Positions 26,200 to 35,911 of a DNA stretch of 64,000 bases are shown in pieces. Source of the stretch: Albibacterium bauzanense (GTDB taxonomy: Bacteria > Bacteroidota > Bacteroidia > Sphingobacteriales > Sphingobacteriaceae); contig NZ_SMGO01000002.1 in the NCBI RefSeq assembly GCF_004339765.1, positions 372,001 through 436,000 on the forward strand, in the 5' to 3' direction. The notes beneath the pieces are model-generated. The model saw only the letters and a list, made by a program, of their open reading frames with translations. It was not told where the DNA came from and made no database searches. The position numbers and the translations under genes are program-made. Within the stretch, counting starts at the first letter, position 1. Each line of letters begins with the position of its first letter.

Positions 26200-27441
26200 C
26201 TAAAATAAACCTTTTGAACGAAGATCTTTTGGAAAAGACACAATATATTTTTGCACCTTTTTCGATAAGACCTCAAGGTTAGATAAATCAGAAGCTTGCG
26301 TTATATCTTTAATCGTTCCATTCTTCATTAAAATTTTAATACTCCCATCTCCAACCTGATAAGCACTGTTAGAAATTGTTTTTGAATAAACAAGGTAGTT
26401 AACTTCCGCTTCCGATACATCAAAATAGTCTATTGCAGCTTCTTTAAGCTTTAACAATAGTTTTTCGTCGGGCTTATCATTACTCATCTCTACATTATTC
26501 AATTGCCGGTTCATCAATCGGCTACACAATAAAGATAAAGTCTTATCCGGATGATTTGTCCAAACCTTAATACTTGCCAATATATCAACGTCATCTAATT
26601 CAACAAAAGCAGCAAGATGTGCAGGATCTTTTTCAAAAGCCTCCTTTGTAATGCGCGTTGTTAAAAAATGTTTTAAAAATGGAGTAGCAAACAGATCATG
26701 CCCTTGCAAACTAAGCTGTTTAGCTCTATGAAGAATCTTAACCAACATCTGTTCAGCACTAATAACTGTTTTATGCAAATATACCTGCCAATACATAAGT
26801 CGTCTGGCAATTAAAAACTTCTCTATCGAATAAATCCCCTTCTCTTCAACAACAAGCTCATTATCAAAAACATTCAACATCTTTATAATCCGGTTGAAGC
26901 TGATCACTCCTTCTGTTACACCGGTAAAAAAGCTATCCCTAATAAGATAATCCATACGGTCTGTATCAAGCTGGCTGGATACAAGCTGATGCAAAAAGAA
27001 TTTCGGATAATTATTTCTGAAAATAGATATAGCAGTCGTTAACTGGCCATTAAACTCCTTATTCAACTTGTCCATTATTAGTCCGGAAATATCCTCATGT
27101 GAAACATCCTCTACAATAGAGTGTTCAAGCGAATGAGAAAAAGGCCCATGCCCGATATCATGTAATAATATAGCGATTAAAGCAGCTTCCTCTTCGTCGC
27201 TACTTATCTCTACACCCTTTCCACGAAGAGTTTCAATGGCCAATCCCATTAAATACATAGCACCCAAGGCATGCTGAAAGCGAGTATGAAGCGCCCCAGG
27301 ATAAACCATATGAGTTAAACTTACTTGTTTAATATATCGTAATCGCTGAAAATAAGGATGCTCAATTAAATCAAAAATCAATCCGCCAGGAATGGAAATA
27401 AATCCATAAACGGGATCATTGACTATTTTTTTCTTCTTCAA
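26200..27441 (-). CDS. HD domain phosphohydrolase (dNTPase-like)
   Basis: A 413-aa HD-superfamily protein. Metal-binding residues are seen in RFQHALGAMYL near 55-65 and the core HDIGHGPFSHSLEH near 95-108, with a further Asp in SSQLDTDRMDYL near 152-163. This arrangement matches the SAMHD1/dGTPase-like group rather than signalling phosphodiesterases; nucleotide substrates are likely but unproven. The start is TTG at 27441; no upstream ATG is in frame and the first internal ATG would remove the conserved N-terminus. It precedes lpxD in the same direction, a neighbourhood common in Bacteroidota. Confidence 0.88.
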   Translation of the reverse strand: MKKKKIVNDPVYGFISIPGGLIFDLIEHPYFQRLRYIKQVSLTHMVYPGALHTRFQHALGAMYLMGLAIETLRGKGVEISSDEEEAALIAILLHDIGHGPFSHSLEHSIVEDVSHEDISGLIMDKLNKEFNGQLTTAISIFRNNYPKFFLHQLVSSQLDTDRMDYLIRDSFFTGVTEGVISFNRIIKMLNVFDNELVVEEKGIYSIEKFLIARRLMYWQVYLHKTVISAEQMLVKILHRAKQLSLQGHDLFATPFLKHFLTTRITKEAFEKDPAHLAAFVELDDVDILASIKVWTNHPDKTLSLLCSRLMNRQLNNVEMSNDKPDEKLLLKLKEAAIDYFDVSEAEVNYLVYSKTISNSAYQVGDGSIKILMKNGTIKDITQASDLSNLEVLSKKVQKYIVSFPKDLRSKGLF

Positions 27442-27656
27442 TTTTTAAAATAAATTTCAACAAAGGTGCTATTTTTTTATCAATATATAGATTCAGCACA
27501 TCATATATAGAACTATATAAACTAAGATAAAGCTACTTATCTTAAAAAAATATTTTTACTTTAGAAGGAACACTTTTCTGTTAATGTTTGTTAAATTATT
27601 AATACCTAATAAAACATTCTTTAAGTTCGCGCTTTACATAGGTAAACTAACATACA

Positions 27657-29210
27657 ATGCAAGAAACGAATATATTATGGGCTGATGACGAGATTGATTT
27701 GCTCAAGCCCCATATCATGCTTTTAAATGAAAAAGGTTACTTTGTAAAAACTGTAACAAACGGTACAGATGCTGTAGAAGCTTTTAAAACAGCTTATTTC
27801 GATTTAGTATTTTTAGATGAAAATATGCCCGGATTAACGGGGCTGGAAACCTTAGCAGAATTAAAAAGTATCAATCCGGCTGTCCCAATGGTACTGGTTA
27901 CCAAAAACGAGGAAGAACACCTGATGGAGGATGCTATTGGAGCAAAAATCGACGATTATTTAATAAAGCCCGTCAATCCAAAACAGATTCTATTAACGAT
28001 TAAAAAGTTAACAGAAAATAAAAGACTAGTAAGTGAAAAAACTTCAATTGCTTATCAACAAGATTTTCGTGTATTGGGTATGACACTCAATGATCGCTTA
28101 GATCACGAGCAATGGGCAGAAGTTTATAAGAAACTTGTGTACTGGGAGCTTTCCCTCGAAAAATTAGAAGATGCAGGAATGCATGAAGTCCTCACTCTTC
28201 AAAAAGCAGAAGCAAATGCTCAGTTTTCAAAATTTATTGAAAACCATTACTTAGGTTGGATAAAATCTCCTGAAACCGGACCAGTGCTTTCTCATCAATT
28301 GTTTGCTAAAAAGCTATTCCCTTCCATGAAAAAGGAGAAACCTACTTTCTTCTTTTTAATTGATAATCTTAGGTACGATCAATGGCGCATTATCAATACA
28401 GTTCTAAGCAGCTATTATCATCTTGACGAAGAGGATCACTACTATAGCATTCTACCAACAGCAACCCAATATGCGAGAAATGCTATTTTTAGCGGTTTAA
28501 TGCCCTTAGAAATGGAAAAGCGATATCCTAAAATGTGGCAAAACGATGAAGATGAAGGAGGGAAAAACCTACATGAAGAAGACTTTATTGCAGATCAAAT
28601 AAAACGCATTATGCGTAAAGACAGCAAATTTTCTTACAATAAGATTCTTACTCTTGAACAAGGAAGAGATATTGCCGAGAACTTAAGCAATCTGATGGAG
28701 AATGACCTGAACGTATTAGTATACAATTTCGTCGATATGCTTTCTCATGCAAGAACCGACATGGCAATGATTCGTGAACTAGCCAGCGACGAATCTGCTT
28801 ACCGTTCTTTAACCCTTTCGTGGTTTGAGCACTCTCCTTTGTTAGATACATTGAAAAGACTTTCACAGAAAAACGTACGTATAGTCATCACAACTGATCA
28901 TGGAACTATTCGGGTAAAACACCCAAGCAAAGTAATCGGCGATCGAAATACCAATACAAACTTGCGGTACAAACAAGGGAAAAACCTTAATTTTATAGCC
29001 AAAGATGTTTTCCATATAAAGAATCCGCACGACGCCATGTTACCGAAGCTACATGTAAGCTCAAGCTTTATTTTTGCAAAAGAAGATACTTATTTCGTTT
29101 ATCCGAATAACTACAATCAGTTCGTGAATTATTATAATGAAACTTTCCAACATGGAGGAATCTCAATGGAGGAAGTTATCATTCCATACATTTCATATAG
29201 CACCAAATAA
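27657..29210 (+). CDS. porX: PorX: response regulator with PglZ-type phosphatase domain
   Basis: A 517-aa two-part protein. Residues 1-120 form a CheY-like receiver with the phospho-acceptor D54 in VFLDENMPG, acidic D10/D11 and the conserved Lys in YLIKPVNP near 102. From about 200 to the end lies a PglZ alkaline-phosphatase-superfamily domain with metal ligands in FFLIDNLRYDQW and TTDHGT. PorX, with the histidine kinase PorY and sigma factor SigP, controls type IX secretion in Porphyromonas. No porY or T9SS structural gene is in the window. tsaE begins 1 bp after its stop. Confidence 0.94.
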   Translation: MQETNILWADDEIDLLKPHIMLLNEKGYFVKTVTNGTDAVEAFKTAYFDLVFLDENMPGLTGLETLAELKSINPAVPMVLVTKNEEEHLMEDAIGAKIDDYLIKPVNPKQILLTIKKLTENKRLVSEKTSIAYQQDFRVLGMTLNDRLDHEQWAEVYKKLVYWELSLEKLEDAGMHEVLTLQKAEANAQFSKFIENHYLGWIKSPETGPVLSHQLFAKKLFPSMKKEKPTFFFLIDNLRYDQWRIINTVLSSYYHLDEEDHYYSILPTATQYARNAIFSGLMPLEMEKRYPKMWQNDEDEGGKNLHEEDFIADQIKRIMRKDSKFSYNKILTLEQGRDIAENLSNLMENDLNVLVYNFVDMLSHARTDMAMIRELASDESAYRSLTLSWFEHSPLLDTLKRLSQKNVRIVITTDHGTIRVKHPSKVIGDRNTNTNLRYKQGKNLNFIAKDVFHIKNPHDAMLPKLHVSSSFIFAKEDTYFVYPNNYNQFVNYYNETFQHGGISMEEVIIPYISYSTK

Positions 29211-29211
29211 C

Positions 29212-29625
29212 TTGAAAGAGATTATTTTAAACCAGCTCAATCAATTACCTCAAGTTGCAACACAGCTTCTGGAACTTGCTGGTGAGAAAAAAGTATTCCT
29301 ATTTGAAGCACCCATGGGCGCAGGAAAAACAACCATAATTAAAGCTTTATGTAAAGAATTAGGTGTAGAGGACCCCATTACCAGCCCTACATTTTCAATC
29401 GTAAATGAATATATCGGAAAAGATGGCCCTATTTATCACTTTGATTTTTATCGATTAAAAGATGAACAAGAAGCCTATGATTTAGGTTATGAAGAGTATT
29501 TCTATTCAGGGAACTACTGCTTTGTTGAATGGCCGCAAAAAATAAACTCATTATTGCCTGATGATGCTTTCCTCATTCAAATAGAAGTAGTAGATCAAAC
29601 TCGCCTATTGAAAATCGACGCATAA
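29212..29625 (+). CDS. tsaE: tRNA threonylcarbamoyladenosine biosynthesis protein TsaE
   Basis: ATPase partner of TsaB/TsaD in making t6A37 of ANN-decoding tRNAs. With the TTG start at 29212 it is 137 aa, the normal length, and begins KEIILNQLNQLPQVA as expected. Visible motifs are Walker A GAGKTT near 36-41, SPTFSIVNEY near 57-66 and the HFDFYRL motif. In-frame ATGs at 29137 and 29152 lie inside porX and would add unconserved residues; they remain possible. The TTG follows the porX stop by one base, so coupling is likely. Confidence 0.88.
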   Translation: MKEIILNQLNQLPQVATQLLELAGEKKVFLFEAPMGAGKTTIIKALCKELGVEDPITSPTFSIVNEYIGKDGPIYHFDFYRLKDEQEAYDLGYEEYFYSGNYCFVEWPQKINSLLPDDAFLIQIEVVDQTRLLKIDA

Positions 29626-29691
29626 GTTTGTACTTAAGCTTTTAATTTCTTTTTCGTACCTTAATCCCATCATTATGAATGAATCTAAGGT

Positions 29692-30903
29692 ATGAGCGAA
29701 TTTTCTAACTTAGCCCACCAGGCTTTAAGACAAACACAGGAAGTTTTACAAGAAATTGGTACCAGAAAGAATCAATTATTCATTGGAATCCCTAAAGAAA
29801 CCTCCTTTCAGGAGAATAGGATAGCATTAACACCCTTATCCGTAGCTTTACTAGTTGAGAACGGCCATCGTGTTATCATGGAAAGCGGAGCAGGAGCTGC
29901 CGCAAATTTTCTAGACCATCATTACAGCGAACAAGGCGCAGAAATTATCCCAGATAAGAAAAGTATCTATAAGGCTGACGTAATTATCAAAATATCGCCA
30001 CCAACCATGGAGGAAATCGATATGATGAAAAACGGCCAGGTTCTATTCTCGTCTCAACAACCTTCCTATTTAAGTCTGGAGCAATTACAGGCTATGATGA
30101 AAAAACGCATCACTGCAATTAGCTATGAATACCTGCGCGATGAAGGAAATATACTTACCGTAGTAAGGGCCATGAGTGAAATTGTGGGTGCCACATCCAT
30201 ATTAATCGCTGCAGAATATTTAAGCAATGTATTTGATGGGAAAGGCTTAATGTTAGGTGGAATAACGGGAGTTCCTCCAACAGAAATTGTCATTTTAGGT
30301 GCAGGAACCGTAGGCGAGTATGCTGCCAGAACAGCCTTGGCATTAGGCGCTCAGGTTAAAGTTTTCGATAGTTCCATATACAGGTTACGTCGTTTACAAA
30401 CCAATATTGGCAGCCTGGTATTTACATCCGTTATTCAGCCCATTGTTCTGCGAAAAGCAATTATTTCTTCAGATGTAGTAATTGGCGCGGTCCGTTCTGT
30501 TAATGGAAGATGCCCATGTCTTATTGAAGAAGCCACTGTAGAAAAGATGAAACCAAATTCCGTTATTATCGACGTAAGCATCGATCAAGGAGGTTGCTTT
30601 GAAACTTCACAAATTACCAATCACCTAAAACCAACCTTTAGAAAGCACGATGTAATCCATTATTGTGTTCCAAACATTGCTTCGCGGGTTGCAAGAACGG
30701 CCACCTATGCCCTGACTAATATTTTCACCCCCATATTACTCGAAATGGGAGAAATGGGAAGTATGATAAATTTAATATGGAACAGGCCGGGAATAAGAAA
30801 TGCCGTATATCTTTACCAGGGCGCATTAACTAATAAAGACATCGGCGAGCGCTTCAATATTACACCCAAAGACCTTGAGCTAATTGCTTTTTCTCACCGT
30901 TAG
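29692..30903 (+). CDS. ald: Alanine dehydrogenase / PNT N-terminal family protein
   Basis: A 403-aa member of the AlaDH/PntAA family, which deaminates L-alanine to pyruvate with NAD. The catalytic region GIPKETSFQENRIALTP lies near residues 24-40, the nucleotide-binding motif GAGTVGEYAA near 203-212, and the conserved GGCFETSQ near 302. Classical Ald is about 370 aa; this one has an N-terminal helical extension of about 22 residues, as in many Bacteroidota homologues. I see no PntAA membrane part. The AlaDH assignment is favoured but substrate is inferred. Confidence 0.86.
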   Translation: MSEFSNLAHQALRQTQEVLQEIGTRKNQLFIGIPKETSFQENRIALTPLSVALLVENGHRVIMESGAGAAANFLDHHYSEQGAEIIPDKKSIYKADVIIKISPPTMEEIDMMKNGQVLFSSQQPSYLSLEQLQAMMKKRITAISYEYLRDEGNILTVVRAMSEIVGATSILIAAEYLSNVFDGKGLMLGGITGVPPTEIVILGAGTVGEYAARTALALGAQVKVFDSSIYRLRRLQTNIGSLVFTSVIQPIVLRKAIISSDVVIGAVRSVNGRCPCLIEEATVEKMKPNSVIIDVSIDQGGCFETSQITNHLKPTFRKHDVIHYCVPNIASRVARTATYALTNIFTPILLEMGEMGSMINLIWNRPGIRNAVYLYQGALTNKDIGERFNITPKDLELIAFSHR

Positions 30904-30943
30904 AAAAACCAATCCCATATTTTAACGTTTCTAAAATATAAAT

Positions 30944-31885
30944 ATGCAGGTCAATATCAAATACTTTAAAAGATACTTCTCTCTTATTAAAGAAACACTC
31001 GCAGGGTTTTCAGAAGATAAAATAATGAAGAAAAGTGCTGCCTTAGCTTATTATACAGTCTTTTCTTTAGCTCCTCTTTTATTGATCATCATGTGGACAG
31101 TAAGTTTTTTCTATGGTGAAGACGCCATAGAAGGACGGGTTTTCAATGAATTGACAGATATCATTGGCCCAAGCGCTGCCAAGCAAGTTCAAGACATTAT
31201 TCAAAAGATCAGCGTTTCAGAAAAATCAGGAATAGCAATTATTATAGGAATCGGCACCTTAATTATAGGCTCTACAACAGTATTTATTGAAATTCAAGAT
31301 TCTATTAACTCCATCTGGGGCGTTCGGGCCAAACCTCAAAAAGGACTAAGAAAAATGATAATAGACCGTATGCTTTCTTTTTCTATCGTTATAGGCTTAG
31401 GCTTTCTGCTTATCGTCTCCCTGATAGTAAGTACCGTTATTGAGCTGCTAAGCAGCTACTTATTAACGATCTTTCCTGATACGATTGCCATTGTATTCAC
31501 AATCATAAACTTTGGAATAACCTTCATCGTAATTGCCATTCTATTTGGTGTAATCTTCAAATTCCTGCCCGATGCAGAAATAAAATGGAAACACGTTAGA
31601 GGCGGAGCCATTTTTACAGCAATCCTTTTTATCGTCGGCAAATACCTAATCGGCCTATACATGCAATTTACTGCACCAGAGAGTGCCTATGGTGCAGCCG
31701 GGTCGATTATAATTATTCTCCTCTGGATATATTATACATCAGCCATATTATATTTCGGAGCCGAATTTACTAAGGTATATACAAAATGGACCAGCGGAGA
31801 GATCTTACCTTCCCGATTTGCCGTTCGTGTTATACAAACAGAAATAGAACACGATGTACACCAACAAGATGATCTAAAGCGATAA
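30944..31885 (+). CDS. YihY/BrkB family integral membrane protein
   Basis: A 313-aa inner-membrane protein with about six transmembrane helices (roughly 37-57, 95-115, 143-170, 180-210, 220-240 and 255-275). It has the family motif AALAYYTVFSLAPLLL near 30-45 and AYGAAGSIIIILLWIYY near 250-266. The family was misnamed RNase BN; a transport role is suspected but not established. Its last 12 bp overlap the end of the converging pfkA. Confidence 0.9.
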   Translation: MQVNIKYFKRYFSLIKETLAGFSEDKIMKKSAALAYYTVFSLAPLLLIIMWTVSFFYGEDAIEGRVFNELTDIIGPSAAKQVQDIIQKISVSEKSGIAIIIGIGTLIIGSTTVFIEIQDSINSIWGVRAKPQKGLRKMIIDRMLSFSIVIGLGFLLIVSLIVSTVIELLSSYLLTIFPDTIAIVFTIINFGITFIVIAILFGVIFKFLPDAEIKWKHVRGGAIFTAILFIVGKYLIGLYMQFTAPESAYGAAGSIIIILLWIYYTSAILYFGAEFTKVYTKWTSGEILPSRFAVRVIQTEIEHDVHQQDDLKR

Positions 31886-32851
31886 GATATTTGCTATCTT
31901 CAAAAGATTAGGATTTACTTCCCTGATATGCTTAATAGCTCTGTCAAACGGAGTGAAACAAACATCAGGTCCTATCAAACCGGCCATTTCGCCCGACTTT
32001 CCAGCCAGAAGGCCTTCTACCGCTGCTACCCCTAATCGACTTGCCAATACACGATCCATACAAGAAGGTTTACCCCCACGTTGAATATGCCCCAATACAG
32101 AAACACGTACATCGTAATGAGGAAAACGATTTTTAACCCGATCTGCAACCTCAAAAGCACCTCCGGCCTCATCTCCTTCAGCAACAATAATTATTCTTGA
32201 AGATTTATTCTTCCTTGTTTTATCCATTCGGTCCAGCGTATCGCTGAAATCAAGATTAGCCTCAGGAATCAAAATAGCTTCAGCACCTGTACCAATTCCA
32301 CTTCTCAGTGCAATTAATCCAGAATCTCTGCCCATAACTTCTACAATAAATACACGATCGTGTGATTCAGCAGTATCTCTAATCTTATCTACAGCATCTA
32401 CAACCGTATTAATCGCTGTATCATAGCCAATTGTAAAATCAGTTCCTTGTAAATCATTATCAATTGTTCCTGGAATACCGATGATCGGAACATCGTGCTC
32501 ATCTATAAATTTCTTAGCACCCGTAAAAGTACCATCTCCTCCAATTGCAACCAAAGCATCAATCCCGGCTTCCTGTAATTTATCATAGGCTTGCTGTCTC
32601 CCCTCCACTGTAAGGAATTCCTGACTTCTGGCAGTTTTAAGAATAGTACCTCCACGTTGGATTATATTTGCAACAGACTTAGCATCCATTTCATACAAAT
32701 CTCCCTTAACTAATCCATCATACCCCCTCGTAATTCCAAAAACCTTTAAATCATAATATAAACCTGTTCTAACTACAGCCCGAATTGCTGCATTCATTCC
32801 TGGCGCATCTCCACCCGAGGTAAAAAGACCAATACTTTTAATCTGTTTCAT
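31874..32851 (-). CDS. pfkA: 6-phosphofructokinase
   Basis: Phosphorylates fructose 6-phosphate in glycolysis. The 325-aa protein has SGGDAPGMNAAIR at 12-24, GGDGTFTGA near 103-111 and PGTIDNDLQGTD near 123-134. The Gly in GGDG at the nucleotide site (rather than Asp) fits an ATP-using rather than pyrophosphate-using enzyme. RIG-type allosteric residues are partly present (GRDSG, GHIQRGG). It is monocistronic, with the YihY gene converging. Confidence 0.96.
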   Translation of the reverse strand: MKQIKSIGLFTSGGDAPGMNAAIRAVVRTGLYYDLKVFGITRGYDGLVKGDLYEMDAKSVANIIQRGGTILKTARSQEFLTVEGRQQAYDKLQEAGIDALVAIGGDGTFTGAKKFIDEHDVPIIGIPGTIDNDLQGTDFTIGYDTAINTVVDAVDKIRDTAESHDRVFIVEVMGRDSGLIALRSGIGTGAEAILIPEANLDFSDTLDRMDKTRKNKSSRIIIVAEGDEAGGAFEVADRVKNRFPHYDVRVSVLGHIQRGGKPSCMDRVLASRLGVAAVEGLLAGKSGEMAGLIGPDVCFTPFDRAIKHIREVNPNLLKIANILSL

Positions 32852-32935
32852 TCAAAAATTTTATTTCTTTATTGACGCTACTATTATAAGAAAAATTAAG
32901 CTATTACACGGTATATCTATGATAAGAAGCTGAAA

Positions 32936-35089
32936 TTATTTAAGGCCTTCAGCACGGTAAGCCTCTAGTCCGCTATCTAAGAACTCAATATAATTAGGAA
33001 TACTTAAATTATAGGCTTGAGCCGGAACAAGCTTTTGACCCTTAGAGTCTGCAATTACATAATAGGGCTGAGAATTGGTTCCAAAAACCGAAGCTTGCAT
33101 ATCACTCCATTTCTGTCCAATTCTTGCTATCTTTTTACCACTGAATTCAGAAACATACTTTTCAGACTCTTCCAGTTCGGTTTTATCATCTACATAAAGT
33201 GATATCAGAACAAAATCTTGTTTCAATCGCTTCAAAACTTCCGGATCAGGCCAAACGGAAGCTTCCATTTTCCTGCAATTAACACAGCTCCAACCTGTAA
33301 AATCAATTAAAACCGGCTTATTAACCTTTTGAGCATAATCAAGTCCTTCCTGATAATCATAAAACGCATCCAGGCCATGTGGTGCATGAAAAATATCCGC
33401 ATATTTCCGGCCTGAAGCTCCCTCGTTTGCTACATTGCTACTACCGATATTTCCATACGTTAACTTATTCAAATCAAAGTCTTGCGTAGGCTGTGGAGGC
33501 AACCAGGCACTAATACCTTTTAACGGGGCACCCCACATACCTGGAACCATATAAATGGTAAAAGAGAATATCAAAATAGCAAAGAATAAACGCGGTAAAG
33601 ACAATATTTTAATATCATCTGATGCAGACAACTTGATTTTTCCTAATAAGTAGAAACCAAATAATCCAAAGATTACAATCCATAATGCTAAAAACACTTC
33701 GCGGTCTAACAAACCCCAATGATATGCTAAATCCACATTAGAAAGGAATTTAAACGCTAAAGCCAGCTCTAAAAAGCCTAAAGAGACTTTAACCGTATTC
33801 AACCATCCTCCCGACTTTGGCATCTCTTTTAAGAATGCCGGGAAAAGAGCAAAAATGATAAAAGGAATGGCTAAAGCAATGGAGAATCCTAACATTCCGA
33901 TGGCCGGCCCTAACAAGGTTCCCTTTGATACTGCCTCTACCAATAAATAGCCAATAATAGGACCAGTACATGAAAAAGATACCAGGGCCAATGTAAATGC
34001 CATAAAGAAAATGCCAAGTAATCCGCCCTTATCCGACTTTTCATCCATTTTATTAACAAAACGAGAAGGTAAGGTAATTTCGAACGCTCCTAAAAAGGAA
34101 ATAGCAAAAACAAGAATGATGGCAAAGAATAAAAGATTAAATACCGCACTACTGGCAGCCTCGTTTAAGGCAGAAGCACCAAAAATAAGTGTAACGATCA
34201 TGCCCAGAGCTACGTAAATCACAACAATAGATATTCCGTAGATAATTGCATTCCAAATTCCTTTTGTCCGACTACCACTACGTTTCGTAAAGTAAGAGGT
34301 TGTCAATGGAACCATCGGATAGATGCAAGGCATTAAAAATGCCGCAAACCCTCCAATTAAGCCCGCAATAAAAATACCCCAAAGGCTTTGATTTTGAGAA
34401 GCATCGTCCTGATTATTAACACTGCTGATAGCTCCTGGTTTAACGATACTTGAATCACTCGCAGAAGAAGAATCAGCCCCAGAAAGAGAAGAGTCTAATT
34501 CAGCAGTACCCGAATCTTGTTGCATTCCTGCAGGTAAGGATACAATATTAGTTGACTCGTTAATACTACTAAGGCTTCCTGCTGCCGAAGATCCACTTGG
34601 CTTAACAAGCTCTGAACTAGCAAGCGAAGCTGCATTTGACGCATCTACGGAAATACTAAAAGGAACCTCTTCGGGCGGCAAACAGTGACTATCATCACAG
34701 GTCATAAACTCTAATACGCCCTTGACCGTAACCTTTGCCTGCGTTAATTTTATTTTCTGGGAAAACTTAACCTGCTTTTTATGCCAGGAAATCTGCATCT
34801 TAAACGTTGGATCAAAACCACCAACGGCTTTCGGACTCTCAGTTACTGTACCATCCAAGGTATAACCCGTACCTTTTTCAAAACTAAATGAAGTAGGAAT
34901 AGGACCTCCATCTTCAATGAATTGAGAATATACATGCCAGCCCGGAGCTATATCTGCTGTAATAACCAGCGTTGCACTACTCTTCGTAATATTTTCAGCC
35001 TCAAATTTCCAAGTAACAGGTGTATATATTTGCGCATTGGCAAATAAACCCCAAAAAAGTAAAATAAATACCGAGAAAATCTTCTTCAT
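32936..35089 (-). CDS. Protein-disulfide reductase, DsbD family
   Basis: A 717-aa inner-membrane protein that carries electrons from cytosolic thioredoxin to the periplasm. A signal peptide covers residues 1-19. The periplasmic DsbD-N-like domain (20-150) includes FMTCDDSHCLPPE with two cysteines. A Ser-rich linker follows (about 165-230). Eight or so membrane helices (235-540) form the CcdA-like core with MPCIYPMVP and FSCTGPIIG. The thioredoxin domain has CVNC near residue 603. All three redox Cys pairs needed for the relay are present. Partners such as DsbC or CcmG homologues are not in view. Confidence 0.92.
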   Translation of the reverse strand: MKKIFSVFILLFWGLFANAQIYTPVTWKFEAENITKSSATLVITADIAPGWHVYSQFIEDGGPIPTSFSFEKGTGYTLDGTVTESPKAVGGFDPTFKMQISWHKKQVKFSQKIKLTQAKVTVKGVLEFMTCDDSHCLPPEEVPFSISVDASNAASLASSELVKPSGSSAAGSLSSINESTNIVSLPAGMQQDSGTAELDSSLSGADSSSASDSSIVKPGAISSVNNQDDASQNQSLWGIFIAGLIGGFAAFLMPCIYPMVPLTTSYFTKRSGSRTKGIWNAIIYGISIVVIYVALGMIVTLIFGASALNEAASSAVFNLLFFAIILVFAISFLGAFEITLPSRFVNKMDEKSDKGGLLGIFFMAFTLALVSFSCTGPIIGYLLVEAVSKGTLLGPAIGMLGFSIALAIPFIIFALFPAFLKEMPKSGGWLNTVKVSLGFLELALAFKFLSNVDLAYHWGLLDREVFLALWIVIFGLFGFYLLGKIKLSASDDIKILSLPRLFFAILIFSFTIYMVPGMWGAPLKGISAWLPPQPTQDFDLNKLTYGNIGSSNVANEGASGRKYADIFHAPHGLDAFYDYQEGLDYAQKVNKPVLIDFTGWSCVNCRKMEASVWPDPEVLKRLKQDFVLISLYVDDKTELEESEKYVSEFSGKKIARIGQKWSDMQASVFGTNSQPYYVIADSKGQKLVPAQAYNLSIPNYIEFLDSGLEAYRAEGLK

Positions 35090-35098
35090 AACATCTTC

Positions 35099-35863
35099 TT
35101 AAAACACGAACTCAATCTCTTTAAAATTAAATCTTGCAGAATGACCATTGAAATCAACAATTAACTGTCCGTCATCCGCCACATCAATAATTTTACCCTC
35201 AACAGATACACCTTCCAAATTAAACTTTCTAACTTCGTTTAACCCATAAAGTGCCTTTTTATAGACTAACTGCAGATCTGCAATACCTTGATTCTTTAAT
35301 TGAAAATAACACTTTTCAATCGACTTACAAAGGTCGTATAATAAGTCAGTTAATATGTATTCACGATGTAATAATTCCTTTATAGAACATGCATTTTTCA
35401 ATCCTGAAAAGTCTTCCTGATTAACATTAATTCCAATGCCAACAACAGACTCCCTCCACTCGTTGCCCTGCAGTATATTCTCAATTAGGATTCCCCCTAA
35501 TTTACGATCACCTACATAAATATCATTTGGCCATTTAATCGCCAATTCTTCCCCAAGCAATGGGTAAAGTGCTTCATAAATTGCAACACAAATTACAATG
35601 TTGATATTAAATTGTTGAATTGGATTTAAAAAAGAAGGCTTTAATAAAATACTAAAGGTGAGATTTTTGCCCGATTCTGATAACCATTTATTACCGGATT
35701 GCCCTCTTCCACCAAACTGTTCCTCTGCCATTATAACAGTACCCTCACTAAATGGCGCAGATTTTGACAGTTCTTCTTTTAAGTAATCATTTGTAGAAGA
35801 AATACTCTTTAATGTAATAAATTTTTGACCATTAAGAAATGATGAAAAAGTGTTACTTTGCAA
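35099..35863 (-). CDS. birA: Biotin--[acetyl-CoA-carboxylase] ligase
   Basis: Makes biotinyl-AMP and biotinylates carboxylase carrier proteins. The 254-aa protein has the adenylate-binding loop GGRGQSGNKW near 50-60 (equivalent of GRGRRG), KWPNDIYV near 108-115, and GGILIENIL near 121-129. It has no N-terminal helix-turn-helix, so it is a monofunctional (group I) enzyme, not a repressor. The start is TTG at 35863 as no in-frame ATG precedes the catalytic domain. It is divergent from rsfS, with a 48-bp promoter gap. Confidence 0.93.
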   Translation of the reverse strand: MQSNTFSSFLNGQKFITLKSISSTNDYLKEELSKSAPFSEGTVIMAEEQFGGRGQSGNKWLSESGKNLTFSILLKPSFLNPIQQFNINIVICVAIYEALYPLLGEELAIKWPNDIYVGDRKLGGILIENILQGNEWRESVVGIGINVNQEDFSGLKNACSIKELLHREYILTDLLYDLCKSIEKCYFQLKNQGIADLQLVYKKALYGLNEVRKFNLEGVSVEGKIIDVADDGQLIVDFNGHSARFNFKEIEFVF

Positions 35864-35911
35864 GTGTTCAGTTAAAATAAAAGTAAATAATTGTCAAAAC
35901 TAATATAATTA

